From: Ehretia macrophylla
Lineage: Eukaryota; Streptophyta; Magnoliopsida; Boraginales; Ehretiaceae
Reading direction: 5' to 3'
Assembly (NCBI GenBank): GCA_037974665.1
Contig: CM075773.1
Coordinates: 20,233,146 to 20,297,145 of the forward strand
Length of the DNA: 64,000 nucleotides
The notes under the pieces are model-generated. The model saw only the letters and a list, made by a program, of their open reading frames with translations. It had not been told where the DNA came from and ran no database searches. This document shows, in pieces, positions 23,450 through 35,751 of this stretch. Within the stretch, counting starts at the first letter, position 1, and each line of letters begins with the position of its first letter. The translations under genes were made by a program, and so were the position numbers.

Positions 23450-26400
23450 TGTCATGCCCCAACTCGACCTATAGAGGCTAGACTAGGGTGTGACCTAATG
23501 CTTTTACACCATTTCACATACTTAGTCATTTATTATGATTTAATGCTTACGTTGGCCTAGAACTCCGAAAGATTTTCTAGAAAACTGATAGCATAACGAC
23601 TATAATTGGGCTCTTTAGTTTGACATATTTTCTAAACGCCTCAAAACTTCCAATCATTAACCCGATTCTATCTAAGATTCTTATTTTGTCATAAACTGAT
23701 ATGCCTATTAATTTGTCTCGAAGGTCTCGTTTGATTAATAAGCCTAACATGATAACTATGTCCCGTTTATTCATCAGTTCCTGTTATACAAGTACCTGTT
23801 ATCCTTTAGCCTATGAATGAGTACCTGATTAAGATTATATAGAGTCATCTTATTTGATTCTTCTCTTAGTGGTTCAAATGCCTATGATAGTCACTGAATT
23901 AAGATAGTGATAACAAACAACCAAATAGAAAGTTTGTTTAGTTATAATTAGTACAAGCCAAAATTAGACCCCAAATTACAACGGGGGTCATTTACAACAA
24001 CAACAACAACATAAGTAGTCTTCAAAGCAAACCTAACGTCCACAAAATAGCCACAATCAAGTAAGGCACATAAAGCACGTAATCACTCCAAGGAATCATT
24101 GACAGACACATTCTCCTTGGGTACCTGTTCCAAATCTTCTTCACCTGTGATGATAAAAGAGGGTGAGTCCTTATGAACTCAGCGAAGGGGAACGAGAGAA
24201 AACATTTTGAAACTCTTTTCCGGTTAATCGTATGAAAACCCTTTTGAAAACATGTCATATGAAATAAGTAAGTTCATAACATAACATAAATATAAATGAA
24301 CACATTTATCCGTCTTTCCTCCCCGAGGTCCTCTTGGAACAAAGCGAGAGTACTTAAACACATAGTGAAAAGGATAAGGTGAGCTTTTTGCTCTCAAGTT
24401 CAATCGGTGAGCATTTGCTCTCAAGATCATTTTTGATAACAATTGTTGCGGCCGACTTCAATCAACCACTTATCACTCCAAATGGGTGTACTCCGGATGT
24501 ACCCCAAAATCCTACGACCCAAATCTCCGAGGGTGGAATGCCAAGCGAGAGAGGGAATTGGACCATGGTAGTCACGGTAGCACCAGCAAGCCCGATGCCA
24601 CCCGACGTGCATGAAATGCTACCATGCCAAAATGAAAGGTTGCAACCTTGTATGCAATGCACATTTATGCCATTTAACATTTCATATTTGGAGGTCAACA
24701 AAGTAGGTTGCCTCCGAGCAAGTATATGATCACATTTTAACATATTGGCACATAAGGCATTGTAAGAACATATAATCATTTCATATATCAATTTGAAAGC
24801 AATTAAACTTTCAAGGGCAGCCAAGTAATCATGTTCAAAATAAGCCATTGAATGTCTTTTAACAATTCAAATTAGGAGGTCAACAAAGTAGGTTGCCTCT
24901 GAGCAATTATAAGATGACATATTGACAAGTAAACATACGAGGCATGCTTTGACATATGAATTCACTTTGTAAAACACTTAGGAACATGTGAACATTTAAC
25001 GGGCAGCCAAGTAATGCCATATAGAACAAGTCATATAACTCATTTTAGTTCACATATCAAGTGTTGAGATCATACAAGCATGCTACGACACTTACATGAA
25101 ACCGAGTGCAAGAATAGTTCACTTACCAACATACAATCACCGAGAATCATATTTAGAGCTATAAAGACAATTCCAGGGAGCTTATTAACATTCCTCAACA
25201 TAAATTATAAGTCACATAAGAGTGGTTTATGACTTGGGAGTCTACGGGGCCATTAAGGCTTACAAGGCCGTGCTCAGGCATTGGTTTTGTTCGCTAAGCA
25301 CCACAAGCGATAGTTAAACTATTTCAAGCATACTTAGCAGTTAATGGGCAGCCTACTAACCAATCAATTGAACACATTTATCCATAGGGTCATCGCTTAG
25401 CAAGTATTCATAAGCAATAGGGCCTCAATTTCGTGCTACACATGCGATTAAGCAGCAATTCGTCATGTAATTAAACCCAAGCCATGCATCAATTAATTAA
25501 GCATCCACAACCAACCAAAATAGCCCACACAACTTCTAATTGCCACAATTCCAAGCATTCAATACCTCAAGTAAAGTTACAACATGATTCAATGCATATT
25601 ACTAAGCACAAACCCTACTGCAATGGTCTGTTTTTCCACATTCAATTAGCCAAGAAAATAATCTCCAATTTCAGTGACCCAAATGTCAAATTGAAGTTTA
25701 ATGAGTACTTTAAATCTTGGAACAAAGGGTCTTCTTTCCTTGCTTTGGCCGAGAGGTAGCTTGTTTTTCTTTAATTCCTAGCTTAGTTAGCATATGCTTA
25801 GTGTGTGCATGTGGTTAGAACAAAAATAAATGGAAGAAAACTCTTAAAACCTACCTATGGCCGAAATGTGAGGTCTTGTGAGCTTGTGTGCATCTTTGAG
25901 CTAGCTACCTTGACTTCCTTGCTTTGGACGAAGCTTGTAGAGTTCTTGAGAGCTTGCTAGGAGTCTTGGAGGCTCAAGACAATGCTATGGCCGAGAATGA
26001 GAGAGAAGGAGAGAGTTTGAGAGAGTTTGAGTGAAGAATGATGTTTATGTGTGAGTGTGTCGGCCTTGAGCTTGTAGAATCTGAAAATTCTTTTGTCATT
26101 TGTGCATTTTTGAATTGTAGGCATGCTTAGGGTGATTTGGCCGAGAAAAGGTGCTTGGGATAGGGTGTATGGGATTATGTTATGCCTAGTGTCTTGTGTG
26201 TGTCATAGGATGTCTAGGCATGCATGATTTAAATATTTTGTTCAAATGACATAGGTATGGTCGGCCATATGTGCATAAAAAATCAGAATTTTTGTTTTGT
26301 TTTAAGCTTATTTTATTGTAGGTTGATTGTGGTATTTGAGGTGCATGAGTTTTATAATAGAATAAAGAATGTTTAGTGTTTAGTGTTTTTGTCTTTTAGT

Positions 26401-26767
26401 GAATTGACTTAGGATTAAAATAATAGTTAGTGGTATTTGTAGGATTATTTTATAGTCTAGTGCTTTGTGTAAGATTCTTTATTGATTAGCATGCAAGCAC
26501 GCTTTCCTAGGTCTAGGGCACATACTACGAGGTAAGGCACGAACTACTAGACAAATGCACGTAAACCAATGCAAGGCACGCAATTCAATGCAATGCACGT
26601 AAATCAAGGCATGACCCTATATCTAGGTTAAGACATGCAGTTCAAGGTTAGGGCACGCGAATTGAGGTATTGCATGTTCATCGAAGATTAAGGCACACAA
26701 TTCTTGGTCAGGGCACGTATGACGAGGCATGCACAAAAACCAAGACAGGGCACATAATCCAAGGTCG
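23450..26767 (-). mobile_element. Solo LTR 2 of the chromovirus family (minus orientation, right end truncated)
   Basis: The plus-strand sequence begins TGTCATGCCCCAACTCGACC, the inner LTR terminus read backwards, and runs to AATCCAAGGTCGG at 26767, where about the last 8 bp of LTR plus about 29 bp of 5S spacer are missing before array sequence resumes (TGGGACTCTACATGAAGC). It has a private duplication of about 180 bp (GGAGGTCAACAAAGTAGG near 24691 and again near 24869), and lacks most of the about 190-bp segment near 25700 seen in the other LTRs. Subfamily B, with the LTR at 12435. Confidence 0.9.
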
Positions 26768-26883
26768 GTGGGACTCTACATGAAGCAAAGTTGTCTTGCC
26801 CAAGATGCCGTGGGACTCAAGAATTTAAATGTGATGCATAAAGAATCTTAGCAAGGCTAAACGGTGCAAAAAAAAGGAAAATG

Positions 26884-27002
26884 GGGGTGCAACACAAGGA
26901 CTTCCCAGGGGGTTACCCATCCTAGTACTACTCTTACCCAAGCACGCTTAACTTTGGAATTCTGATGGGATCCGGTATATTAGTGCTTGTATGATTGCAC
27001 CC
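26884..27002 (-). rRNA. 5S rRNA copy M16
   Basis: Full 119 nt. Box A intact; starts GGGTGCAATC; box C GGATGGGTAACCCCCTG. Confidence 0.9.
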
Positions 27003-27561
27003 GTCATGTTGATGGTGCAAAGCCCTTATGTGTTGACGGTTCACAGTCCCAGTCAAGAGAGACGAACCATTCAAAAGGCCCATTAGGCTTATCGACAGCC
27101 CATCTGCTTCAACAATGTAGTATCACCTCAAGACGTGATATCGACACATTGTAGAGCCCTCCAATGTTTCGCGAGTTGGGTTCTCGTCCTTTTCGCAGCT
27201 TACGACGAACGACACAAGCCTAAAAAATAGCGCAAAAGGAATAAAAGTGGCCTCAAACTGATGAAAATGTTCAATTTTGGGTACCAAAAAAAGGCGTAGC
27301 CAAGCAGGTTTGCGGCTCCCGTCGAAGAGCTCCCGAAGAGCTTTCCAACTATAAGTTGTGCTCCGCATAATTCCTTACGGATCAAAAGTTATAGGCACCA
27401 GAGCGGCCGAGACCTAGACACAGTCCCCACATCCTCAGTTTTTGGGCCCAGCCTCTACACGAAGCGAAGTTGGCTTGCCCAAGATGTCGTGGGACTCGAG
27501 AATACAAATATGATGGATAAAGCATCTTGGCAAGGCTAAATGTGGCAAAAAAATGAAAAGG

Positions 27562-27680
27562 GGGGTGTAACAGGAGGACTTCCCAGGGGGTCACCCATCC
27601 TAGTACTTTTCTCGCCGAAGCACGCTTAACTTCGGAGTTCTGATGGGATCCGGTGCATTAGTGTTGGTATGATCACACAC
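27562..27680 (-). rRNA. 5S rRNA copy M17
   Basis: Full 119 nt. Starts GTGTGTGATC; box A and box C intact; the intermediate region is GCGAGAAAAG; 3' end GTTACACCCC. Confidence 0.9.
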
Positions 27681-28240
27681 GTCTTGTTGATTGTGCAAAG
27701 CCCTTATGTGTTGACGGTTCACAGTCCTAGCCAAGAGAGACGAACCATACAAAAGGCCCATTGGGCTTATCGATAGCCCATTTGCTTCAACAACATAGCA
27801 TCACTACAAGACGTGATATTGATGCATTGTAGAGCACTCTATTGTTCCGCGAATTGGGTTCTCATCCTTTTCGTGGCTAATGACGAACGACTCGGGCCAG
27901 AAAAAAGCGCAAAAGGAGGAAAAGTGGCCTGAAATGGATGAAAATGTTTGATTTTGGGTAACAAAAAAAGGTGCAACGAAGCAAGCTTGCTGACCCTTTC
28001 GTAGAGCTCCAGGAGGGCTTTCCAATAGTATGATGTGCGCCGCATAACTCTTTACGCATCAAAAGTTATTTGCACCGGAGTGACGGAGACCTGGTCACAG
28101 GCCCCACATCCTCGGTTTGCTAGCCCAGACTCTACACGAAGCGAAGTTGTTTTGCCCAAGATGCCGTGGGACTCGAGAATATAAATTTGATGGATAAAAC
28201 ATCTTGGTAAGGCTAAACGGGGCCAAAAAAAAGGAAAATG

Positions 28241-28272
28241 GGGGTGCAACAAGAGGACTTCCCAGGGGGTCA
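28241..28272 (-). pseudogene. 5S rRNA pseudogene M18, only the 3' 32 nt
   Basis: The 3' end of a 5S gene (GGGGTGCAAC...CAGGGGGTCA on the plus strand) fused directly to spacer sequence (ACAACGTAGCTTCACCGC). The deletion shortens the unit to 480 bp. Short shared bases (TCA/CAAC) at the join suggest microhomology end-joining. Confidence 0.9.
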
Positions 28273-28720
28273 ACAACGTAGCTTCACCGCAAGTCGTGAT
28301 ATCGACATGTTGTAGAGCCCTCTAATGTTCCGCGAGTCGGGTTTTCGTCCTTTCACGGCTCACGATGAATGATCCAAACCTAAAAAACAGTGCAAAAAGA
28401 AGAACAATGGCACGTAATTGATGAAAATGTTCAATTTTGGGTTCTGAAAAATGACACAGCCGAGCAGGCTTGCTGTCCCCGTCGGAGAGCTCTCAGAGAG
28501 CTTTCTAACAGTATGTTGTGCACCGCATAACTCCTTACAGATCAAAAGTTATGGGCACCGGAGCGACGGAGACCTGGTCACATGCCCTACGTCCTCGGTT
28601 TGCGGGCCTAGCCTCTACGCGAAGCGAAGTTGTCTTGTCGAAGATGCTAAGGGACTCGAGAATATTAATATGATGGATAAAGCATCTTGGCAAGGCTAAA
28701 CGGGGCAAAAAAAAGAGAAG

Positions 28721-28839
28721 GGGGTTGCAACACGAGGATTCCCAGGGGGTCACCCATCCTAGTACTGCTCTCGCACTAGCACGCTAAACTTCGGTGTTCT
28801 GATGGGATTCAATGCATTTGTGCTCGTATGATCGAACCC
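28721..28839 (-). rRNA. 5S rRNA copy M19 (heavily diverged)
   Basis: About 119 nt with more than ten changes. Box A reads AGTTTAGCGTGC and the next bases TAGTGCGAG; the 3' end GTTGCAACCCC carries an extra base. Confidence 0.85.
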
Positions 28840-29399
28840 GTCATGTTGATGGTGCAAAGCCCTTATGTGTTGAAGATTCAACGTCCCAGCCAAGAGAGGC
28901 GAACCATTCAAAAGGCCCATTGGGCTTATTGACAGCCCATCTGCTTCAACAACGCAGCATCACCGCAAGACGTGATATCGATGCATTGTAGAGCCCTCCA
29001 ATGTTCCGCGAGTTGGGTTCTCATCCTTTTTGTGGCTCACGACAAAAGATCGGGGCATAAAAAATAGCACAAAAAGAAGAAAAGTGGCCCAAAACTGATG
29101 AAAACGTTTGATTCTGGGTAGCAAAAAATTGTGCAGCCGAGTAGGCTTCCTGCCTCAATCGTAGAGCTCCCGGAGAGCTTTCCAACGGTATGTTGTGCGC
29201 CGTATAACTCCTTACGAATCAAAACTTATGTGCACCGGAGGGACGGAGACCTAGTCACAGGCCCCACGTCCTCGGTTTACTATCCTAGCTTCTACGCGAA
29301 GCGAAGTTGTCTTGCCCAAGATGCCATAGAACTCGAGAATATAAATATGATGGATAAAGCATCTTGGCAACGCTAAACGGGGCAAAAAAAAGGAAAAGG

Positions 29400-29518
29400 A
29401 AGGTGCAACACGCGGACTTCCCAGGGGGTCACCCATCCTAGTACTACTCTCGCCCAAGCATGCTTAACTTCGAAATTTTGATGGGATCAGGTGCATTAGT
29501 GCTAGTATGATCACACCC
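29400..29518 (-). rRNA. 5S rRNA copy M20
   Basis: Full 119 nt. AAAATTTCGAAG and AGTTAAGCATGC variants are shared with M4, about 17.29 kb away. The 3' end is degraded (CACCTTC). Confidence 0.88.
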
Positions 29519-30079
29519 GTCATGTTGATGGTGCAAAGCCCTTATGTGTTGATGGTTCACAGTCCCAGCCAAGAGAGACGAACCTTTCAAAAGGCCCATT
29601 GGGCTTATCGACCGCCCATCTGCTTCAACAACGCTGCATCATCGCAAGATGTGATATCGACGCATTGTAGAGCCCTCTAATGTTCCGTGAGTTGGGTTCC
29701 CATCCTTTTCGCGGCTCACGACGAACGACCCGGGCATAAAAAACAGCGCAAAAAGAAGAAAACTTGTCAAAAATGGATGAAAACATTCGATTTTGGTTAC
29801 TTAAAAAAGGGGCAGCCGAGCAGGCTTGCTACCCCTATCTTAGAGTTCTCGTAGAGCTTTCCAACAGTATGCTGTGTGCCGCATAACTCCTTACGGATCA
29901 AAAGTTACGCGCATCGGAGCGACGGCGACCTGGTTATAGGCCCCACGTCCTCGGTTTGATGGCTTAGCCTCTATGCAAAGTGAAGTTGTCTTTCCTAAGA
30001 TGCCGTGGGACTCGAGAATGTAAATGTGATGGATAAAGCATTTTGACAAGGCTAAACGGGGCAAAAAAAAAGAAAAATG

Positions 30080-30198
30080 GGGGTGCAACACGAGGACTTC
30101 CCAAGGGGTCACACATCCTAGTACTACTCAAGTCCAAGCATGCTTAACTTCGGAGTTCTGATGGGATCCGGTGCATTAGAGCTGGTATGATCACACCC
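30080..30198 (-). rRNA. 5S rRNA copy M21
   Basis: Full 119 nt. The intermediate element is ACTTGAG, like M4 (CTTGAG); otherwise fairly close to consensus, with the variant GGATGTGTGACC in box C. Confidence 0.9.
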
Positions 30199-30763
30199 GT
30201 TGTCTTGATGGTGCGAATCCCTTATAGGTTGATGGTTCACAGTCCCAGCCAAGAGAGACGAACAATTCAAAAGGCCTATTGGGCTTATCGATAGCCCATC
30301 TGCTTCAATAACGTAGCATCACCGCATGACGTGATATCGACGCATTGTAGAGCCCTCCAATGTTTCGTGAGTTTGGTTCTCGTCCTTTTTGCAGCTCACG
30401 ACGAATGACCCGGGCCAAAAAAAAAAGCGCAAAAGGAAGAAAAGTGGCCTGAAATGGACGAAAATGTTTGATTTTGGGTAACGAAACATGGTGCAGCGAA
30501 GTAAGCTTGCTGACCCTTTCGTAGAGCTCCAGGAGGGCTTTCCAACAGTATGATATCCGCCGCATAACTCGTTACGCATCAAAAGTTATTTGCACCAGAG
30601 CGACGGAGACCTGGTCACAGGCCCCACGTCCTCGGTTTGCTAGCCCAGCCTCTATGTGAAGCGAAGTTGTTTTGCCCAAGATGCCGTGGGACTCAAAAAT
30701 ATAAATTTGATGGATAAAGCATCTTGGCAAGGCTAAACGGGGCCAAAAAAAAAAAGGAAAAGG

Positions 30764-30773
30764 GGGGTGCAAC
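30764..30773 (-). pseudogene. 5S rRNA copy M22, 3' terminal 10 nt (split by LTR)
   Basis: GGGGTGCAAC (plus strand), the last 10 nt of a 5S gene, directly followed by the solo LTR. The final GCAAC is the left target-site duplication. The gene resumes at 34348. Confidence 0.92.
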
Positions 30774-33700
30774 TATGAGGCCCGACCTCGATTTACGTGC
30801 GATACCTCGTTTCGTGTGCCCTAACCTAGATTTACGTGCCTTGCCTAGGTTTATGAGTCGTGTTTCATTTTATGTGCCTTGCATTGAATTAAGTGCATTC
30901 ATTTAGGGTTGCGTGCATTTACTTGGAAAACGTGCATTCGTCTCGTAGTATGTGCCTTACCTCGTAGTACGTGTCCTAAACCTAGGAAAGCGTACTCGCA
31001 CGCTAATCAAGAAAGCATCTTACATGAAGTACTAGATCATTTGATCCTACAAATTCCACTAACTAATATTAAAATGCTAAGTCAATGCACTAGAAGATGA
31101 AATCTCACAAAAAGCTAAACATTCCTATTCTTTATTCTTAATTATTTTGCATATTCCAAGCACATGCAATAAAATAAGCTCAACCAAGACAAAAATTCAT
31201 AATTTTCCACTAGCTTGGCCGACCACATGGAGCCTTTGACAATGCTTTGCAATTTCAAAATTCATACCTAGACATTCTATGACAAGCTCATGACACAAAG
31301 CATAAAAAAATGACTCAAAACTCTACCCAATGCACCCCAATCTCGACACACTCAATCACCCATGCTAAGATGATTCAAATTATGCTCTTGAAGACACAAA
31401 TTCTGAAATTTAGAAGCACAAGGCCGACACATGCATCAAAACTCCTCAAGCTTTTCATTCTTTCTCACATTCTCTCTTTCTCTCATTCACTCTCTCATTT
31501 CCTCTCTCTCTCTCGGCCTTAGCTGCAATTCTAGTCTCCATGGATTAAGCTTATCATCCTAAGATTCATCAAGACCTTCAAGCCACTAAGGAACTCGACC
31601 AAGCAAGCTAGAAGAAAAGAAACATGCATGCAAGCTCTTAGAACCTTCATTCGGCCCTTAGGTATATTGATAGCTCCTATTTCATTTTCTTTTTGTTCTA
31701 GCCACTTGCACATACTAAGAACATGGTTACTAAGCTAGGAATTAGAGAATCTCAAGTTGTCTCTCGGCTAAGCAAGGAGAAAAGACAACCTTGTACATCT
31801 CCAAGAGCTTTGTGCATCTTCATTGTTGTCTTGCTAAGGTGAGGGCTAAAACTCCTTTGAAAAGCTTTCAAAAACCACATGCATGCTTTAAATGTCTATT
31901 GTTACCTCTGTACTTGTGATATATGTGTGTACATGAGCTTTTGTAAACATGCATGGCAAGATATTTGGCTAGAATGTGAAGATAGATGAAATCGCGTAAA
32001 GGACAGTCTTCTGACTTGTTGGAGCGAAGTGATTTTGACCAGGTAAATGATGTTGAAAATGTGCAAAAATTGGTAGGTGGCTAATTTTTCCAGTTCTGAG
32101 CATTTTTCGTATAAATAGGCTAAGGCCAATTTTGACTCTAAGGTCTCCAAAATGGCAAAACATCGAAAGGTGTCCAAATCTGGAAAATCTGGGAAAATGA
32201 AGCAGGTTTTTGGTAGTTCACTGTCCTTGTAGAACGAACCAGTTTTGACTTAGTAAATGATATCAAAAATGCATAAAATTTGGTAGGCTGCTATATTTTT
32301 TAGTTCTGGACATTTATGTCAGAAATAGACTAAGGCTAAATCGGACCCTGAAGTCCTCAAAAACAACAAGTATTGAAATGTGTGCAAATCTAGACAGTTT
32401 TGCGTAGTCTCATGGTTTTGGCTATAATTCTTGAATCCGAACTCCAAATGATGCGAGGTTTGTTTCTGGATTTATTTCACTCCTTAAGATTTAATTTGAA
32501 ATTTTGCTCACTGGAATTGGAGATTGTTTTCTTGTCCCAAGGATTGTGAGAAAACAGACCATTGCAGTGAGGTTTTCATCTAGTGATATGCTTTGAAAAT
32601 TATTGTAACTTCTCTTGTTGAATTAAATGCTTGGGATTGTGGCACTTGGATGTTGTGTGGACTGTTTGAATGCTTGAGGGTGTTTTAATTAATCGATGCA
32701 TGGCTTTGGTTTGATTACTTGTCAACTCATGGCCTAATCGTACGTGTAAGCATGAATTGGAACCCTAGTGACTATGAAAAACTCGCTAAGTATCGATCCT
32801 ATGGTTATCGTGTCTATTTGTGTGATTAGTAGGCTGCATGTAGTTGCCCTTATAGCCCGAAATGTGATTCCGACAATTACATGTTGATAAGTAGACCTTT
32901 TTTGCACCCGGTCCCACGTAGATGTCGTTGCATGTTGTATAATCTTATTATTTGATTGCGTGAACCCCGAAATGAGTTATATGACTTGATTCACTTATGT
33001 TACATGGCTGTTCGTTTAATATTCATATAACTCCATGCGTTTTACAAAGTAAAATTACATGTCAAACATGCCTCGTGTATTTACTTGTCAACGTGCGATC
33101 TTATAATTGCTTGGAGGCTTTGTTGTCCTCCTAATGTGATATGTTAAATGTTATAAATTGTACATTGCATACAAGGTTGCAACCTTTCATTCTGTCGTGG
33201 TAGCGTTTCACGCACACCGGGCGACATCGGGCTTGACGGTGCAACCGTGACTATCATTGTCCAATTCCCTCTCTCGCTTGGGGGCTAGACTTCCTCGGAG
33301 AGTTAGGTCATAGGATTTCGGGGTACATCCGGAGTACACCCAATTGGCATGATAAGTGGATGATTTGAAGCCGGCCGCAACAACTGATACCAGAAATGAA
33401 CTGAGAGCAAAAGCTCACCGTATCCTTTTCACTATGTGTATAAGTATTCTCGATTGGTTCCTAGAGGACCTCGGGAAGGAAAGATGGGTGATTGTGTTCT
33501 TTTACTCTTATATTACGTTATGAACTTACTTGTGATATATGTCATGCTTGCAAAAAGGGTTTTCATAAGTTGAACCGGAAAAAGAGTTTCAAAACTTATT
33601 TCTCGTTCCCCCTCGCTGAGTTCATAAGGACTCACCCTCTTTTATCATCTCAGGTGAAGAAGACTAGGAACAGGTACCCGAGGACAACGTGCCTATTGAT

Positions 33701-34347
33701 GGCTCCTTGGAATGATTGCTTGCTCTACGTGCCTTACTTGACTATGGCCATTTTGTGAACGATATGTTGCTTGAAGACTATTTCTTATGTTGCTTGTTGT
33801 TGCATTGTAAATGACCCCCGTTGTAATTTGGGGTCAAATTTTGGGTTGTACCGATCATAACTAGATAGATCCTCTTCTGGTCATTTTGCTATTGCTACTT
33901 TGGTTTAGTATCTATCACAGACTTATGAAGTATCAGGTAAAGGATTAAGTAAATTGAATCCATCCAATCTTAAGCAGGTACTCATTGGTAAGCTAAGATT
34001 AACAGGTACTTTTGTAACAAGGATTGACAAACAAACGAGACATAGTATCATTCTAGGTTGTTAATCAAACGAGACTCCGAGATAACTAGAAGGCGTTTCG
34101 ATTGGTGATAAATAGTAATCTTAGTTGGAAATGAATTTGAGATTGAAAGTTTTGAGGCCTTTAGAAAATTAGGTCAAACTAAAGAGCCCAATTACAGCTG
34201 TTATGCTACCAGTTTTCCGGACAATTTGTAGAGTTTAGGCTAAAACATTAAGTGTTAAACCTTCATGAACGATTAAGTACGTGAAATGACTTGAATGTTT
34301 AGATCACTCCCTAGTCTAACCTCTATAGGTCGGGTTGGGGCGTGACA
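30774..34347 (+). mobile_element. Solo LTR 3 of the chromovirus family, complete, with 5-bp target-site duplication
   Basis: Plus-strand orientation, 3574 bp, starting TATGAGGCCCGACCTCG (the TG start is mutated to TA) and ending GGGGCGTGACA. It is flanked on both sides by GCAAC (30769-30773 and 34348-34352), the duplication left by integration. The intact ends and the absence of internal coding sequence show a full element reduced to a solo LTR by recombination between its two LTRs. It holds the GCACG-type repeats (30790-31010), a CT-rich tract (about 31465-31520) and two tandem copies of the about 190-bp segment (about 32010-32400). Subfamily A, with the LTR at 1997-5589. Confidence 0.95.
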
Positions 34348-34461
34348 GCAACAAGAGGACTTCGTAGGGGGTTACCCATCCTAGTACTATTCTCACCCAA
34401 GCACGCTTAACTACGGAGTTCTAATGGGATTGAGTGCATTAGTGCTAGTATGATCGCACCC
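34348..34461 (-). pseudogene. 5S rRNA copy M22, main part (split by LTR)
   Basis: RNA positions 1-114 of the interrupted gene, starting GGGTGCGATCATACTAGC. Its last bases (GTTGC in RNA sense) are the right target-site duplication. Box A is intact but A50 is changed (CCGTAGTT). A transcript would read into the LTR. Confidence 0.92.
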
Positions 34462-35007
34462 CTCATGTTGATGGTGCAAAGCCCTTATGTCTTGACGGTT
34501 CACAGTCTCAGCTAGGTGAGACGAACCATTCAAAAGGCCCATTAGGCTTATCGACAGCCCATCTGCTTCAACAACGCAGCATCACTGCCAAATGTGATAT
34601 TGACTAATTGTAGAGCCCTCCAATGTTCTGCGAGTTAGGTTCTCGTCCTTTTCGCAGCTCACGATGAACGACACAGGCCTAAAACATAGAAGAAAAAGAA
34701 GAAATGTGGCCCAAAATTGATGAAAACGTTCGATTTTGTTTACCGAAAAAAGGTGCAGCCAAGCAGGCTTGCTTCTATTGTCGAAGAGCTCCCAGAGAGC
34801 TTTCTAACGGTATGTTGTACGTCACATTACTCCTTACGGATGACAGAGTGACGGAGACCAGGTCACGGACCCTACAACCTCGGTTTACGGGCCCAGCCCC
34901 TCCGCAAAGTGAAGTTTCCTTGCCCAAGATGCCGTAGGACTCGAGAATATAAATGTGATGGATAAAGCATCTTGGCAAGGCTAAATGGGGCAAAAAAAAT
35001 GAAAATG

Positions 35008-35093
35008 GGGGTGCAACACGAGGATTTCCCAGGGGGTCACCCATCCTAGTACTACTCTTTACCAAGCACGCTTAATTTCGGAGTTCTAATGGT
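35008..35093 (-). pseudogene. 5S rRNA pseudogene M23, 5' part deleted
   Basis: The 3' two-thirds of a 5S gene. At about 35090 the sequence TCTAATGG jumps straight into upstream spacer TGCAAATCCC, removing the first about 33 nt and the transcription start. ATGG occurs at both deletion ends, so the deletion ran between short direct repeats. Unit length falls to about 625 bp. Confidence 0.9.
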
Positions 35094-35632
35094 GCAAATC
35101 CCTTATGTGTTGACGGTTCATAGTCCCAGCCAAGAGAGACGAACCATTCAAAAGGCCCTTTGGGCTTTTCAACGGCCCATCTACTTCAACAACGCAACAT
35201 CACCGCAAGACGTGGTATCGACACATTGTAGAGCCCTCCAAAGTTCTGCGAGTTAGGTTCTCATCCTTTTCGCAGCTCACGATGAACGATCCAGGTCTAA
35301 AAAATAGCGCAAAAAAAGAAAAGTCGCCTAAAACTAATGAAAACGTTAGATTTTGGGTACCGAAAAAAGGTGCAGTCGACCAGGCTTGTTGCCTCCATCG
35401 TGGAGCTCCCGGAGAGCTTTCCAACGGTATGCTGCCGCATAACTCTCTACGGATCAAAAGTTATGGGCACTGGAGCGACGAAGACCTGGTCATAGGCCCT
35501 ACGTCCTCGGTTTGCAAGCCCAGCCTCTACACGAAGCGAAGTTGTCTTGCCCAAGACGCCATGGGACTCGAGAATATAAATCTGATGGATAAACCATCTT
35601 GGCAAGGCTAACTGGGCAAAAAAAAAAAAACG

Positions 35633-35751
35633 GGGGTGCAACATAAGGACTTCCCAAGGGGTCACCTATCCTAGTACTACTCTCACCCAAGCACGCTTAA
35701 TTTCGGAGTTCTGATGGGATCTGGTACATTAGTACTGGTATGATCGCACCC
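35633..35751 (-). rRNA. 5S rRNA copy M24, last minus-strand gene before the inversion
   Basis: Full 119 nt. 5' start intact; box A changed to AATTAAGCGTGC; box C GGATAGGTGACCCCTTG. About 550 bp upstream of it the array flips orientation. Confidence 0.9.

Noticed and set aside
10554..35690. Repeated open frames of about 60-82 codons (GESSTRMGDPLGSPRVAPPFSF...) across the minus half
   Set aside because: They are the same reading frame of the 5S gene 3' part and its flanking T-run and spacer, repeated with each unit. The Phe-rich stretch is the terminator. Lengths vary with decay and there is no coding constraint.
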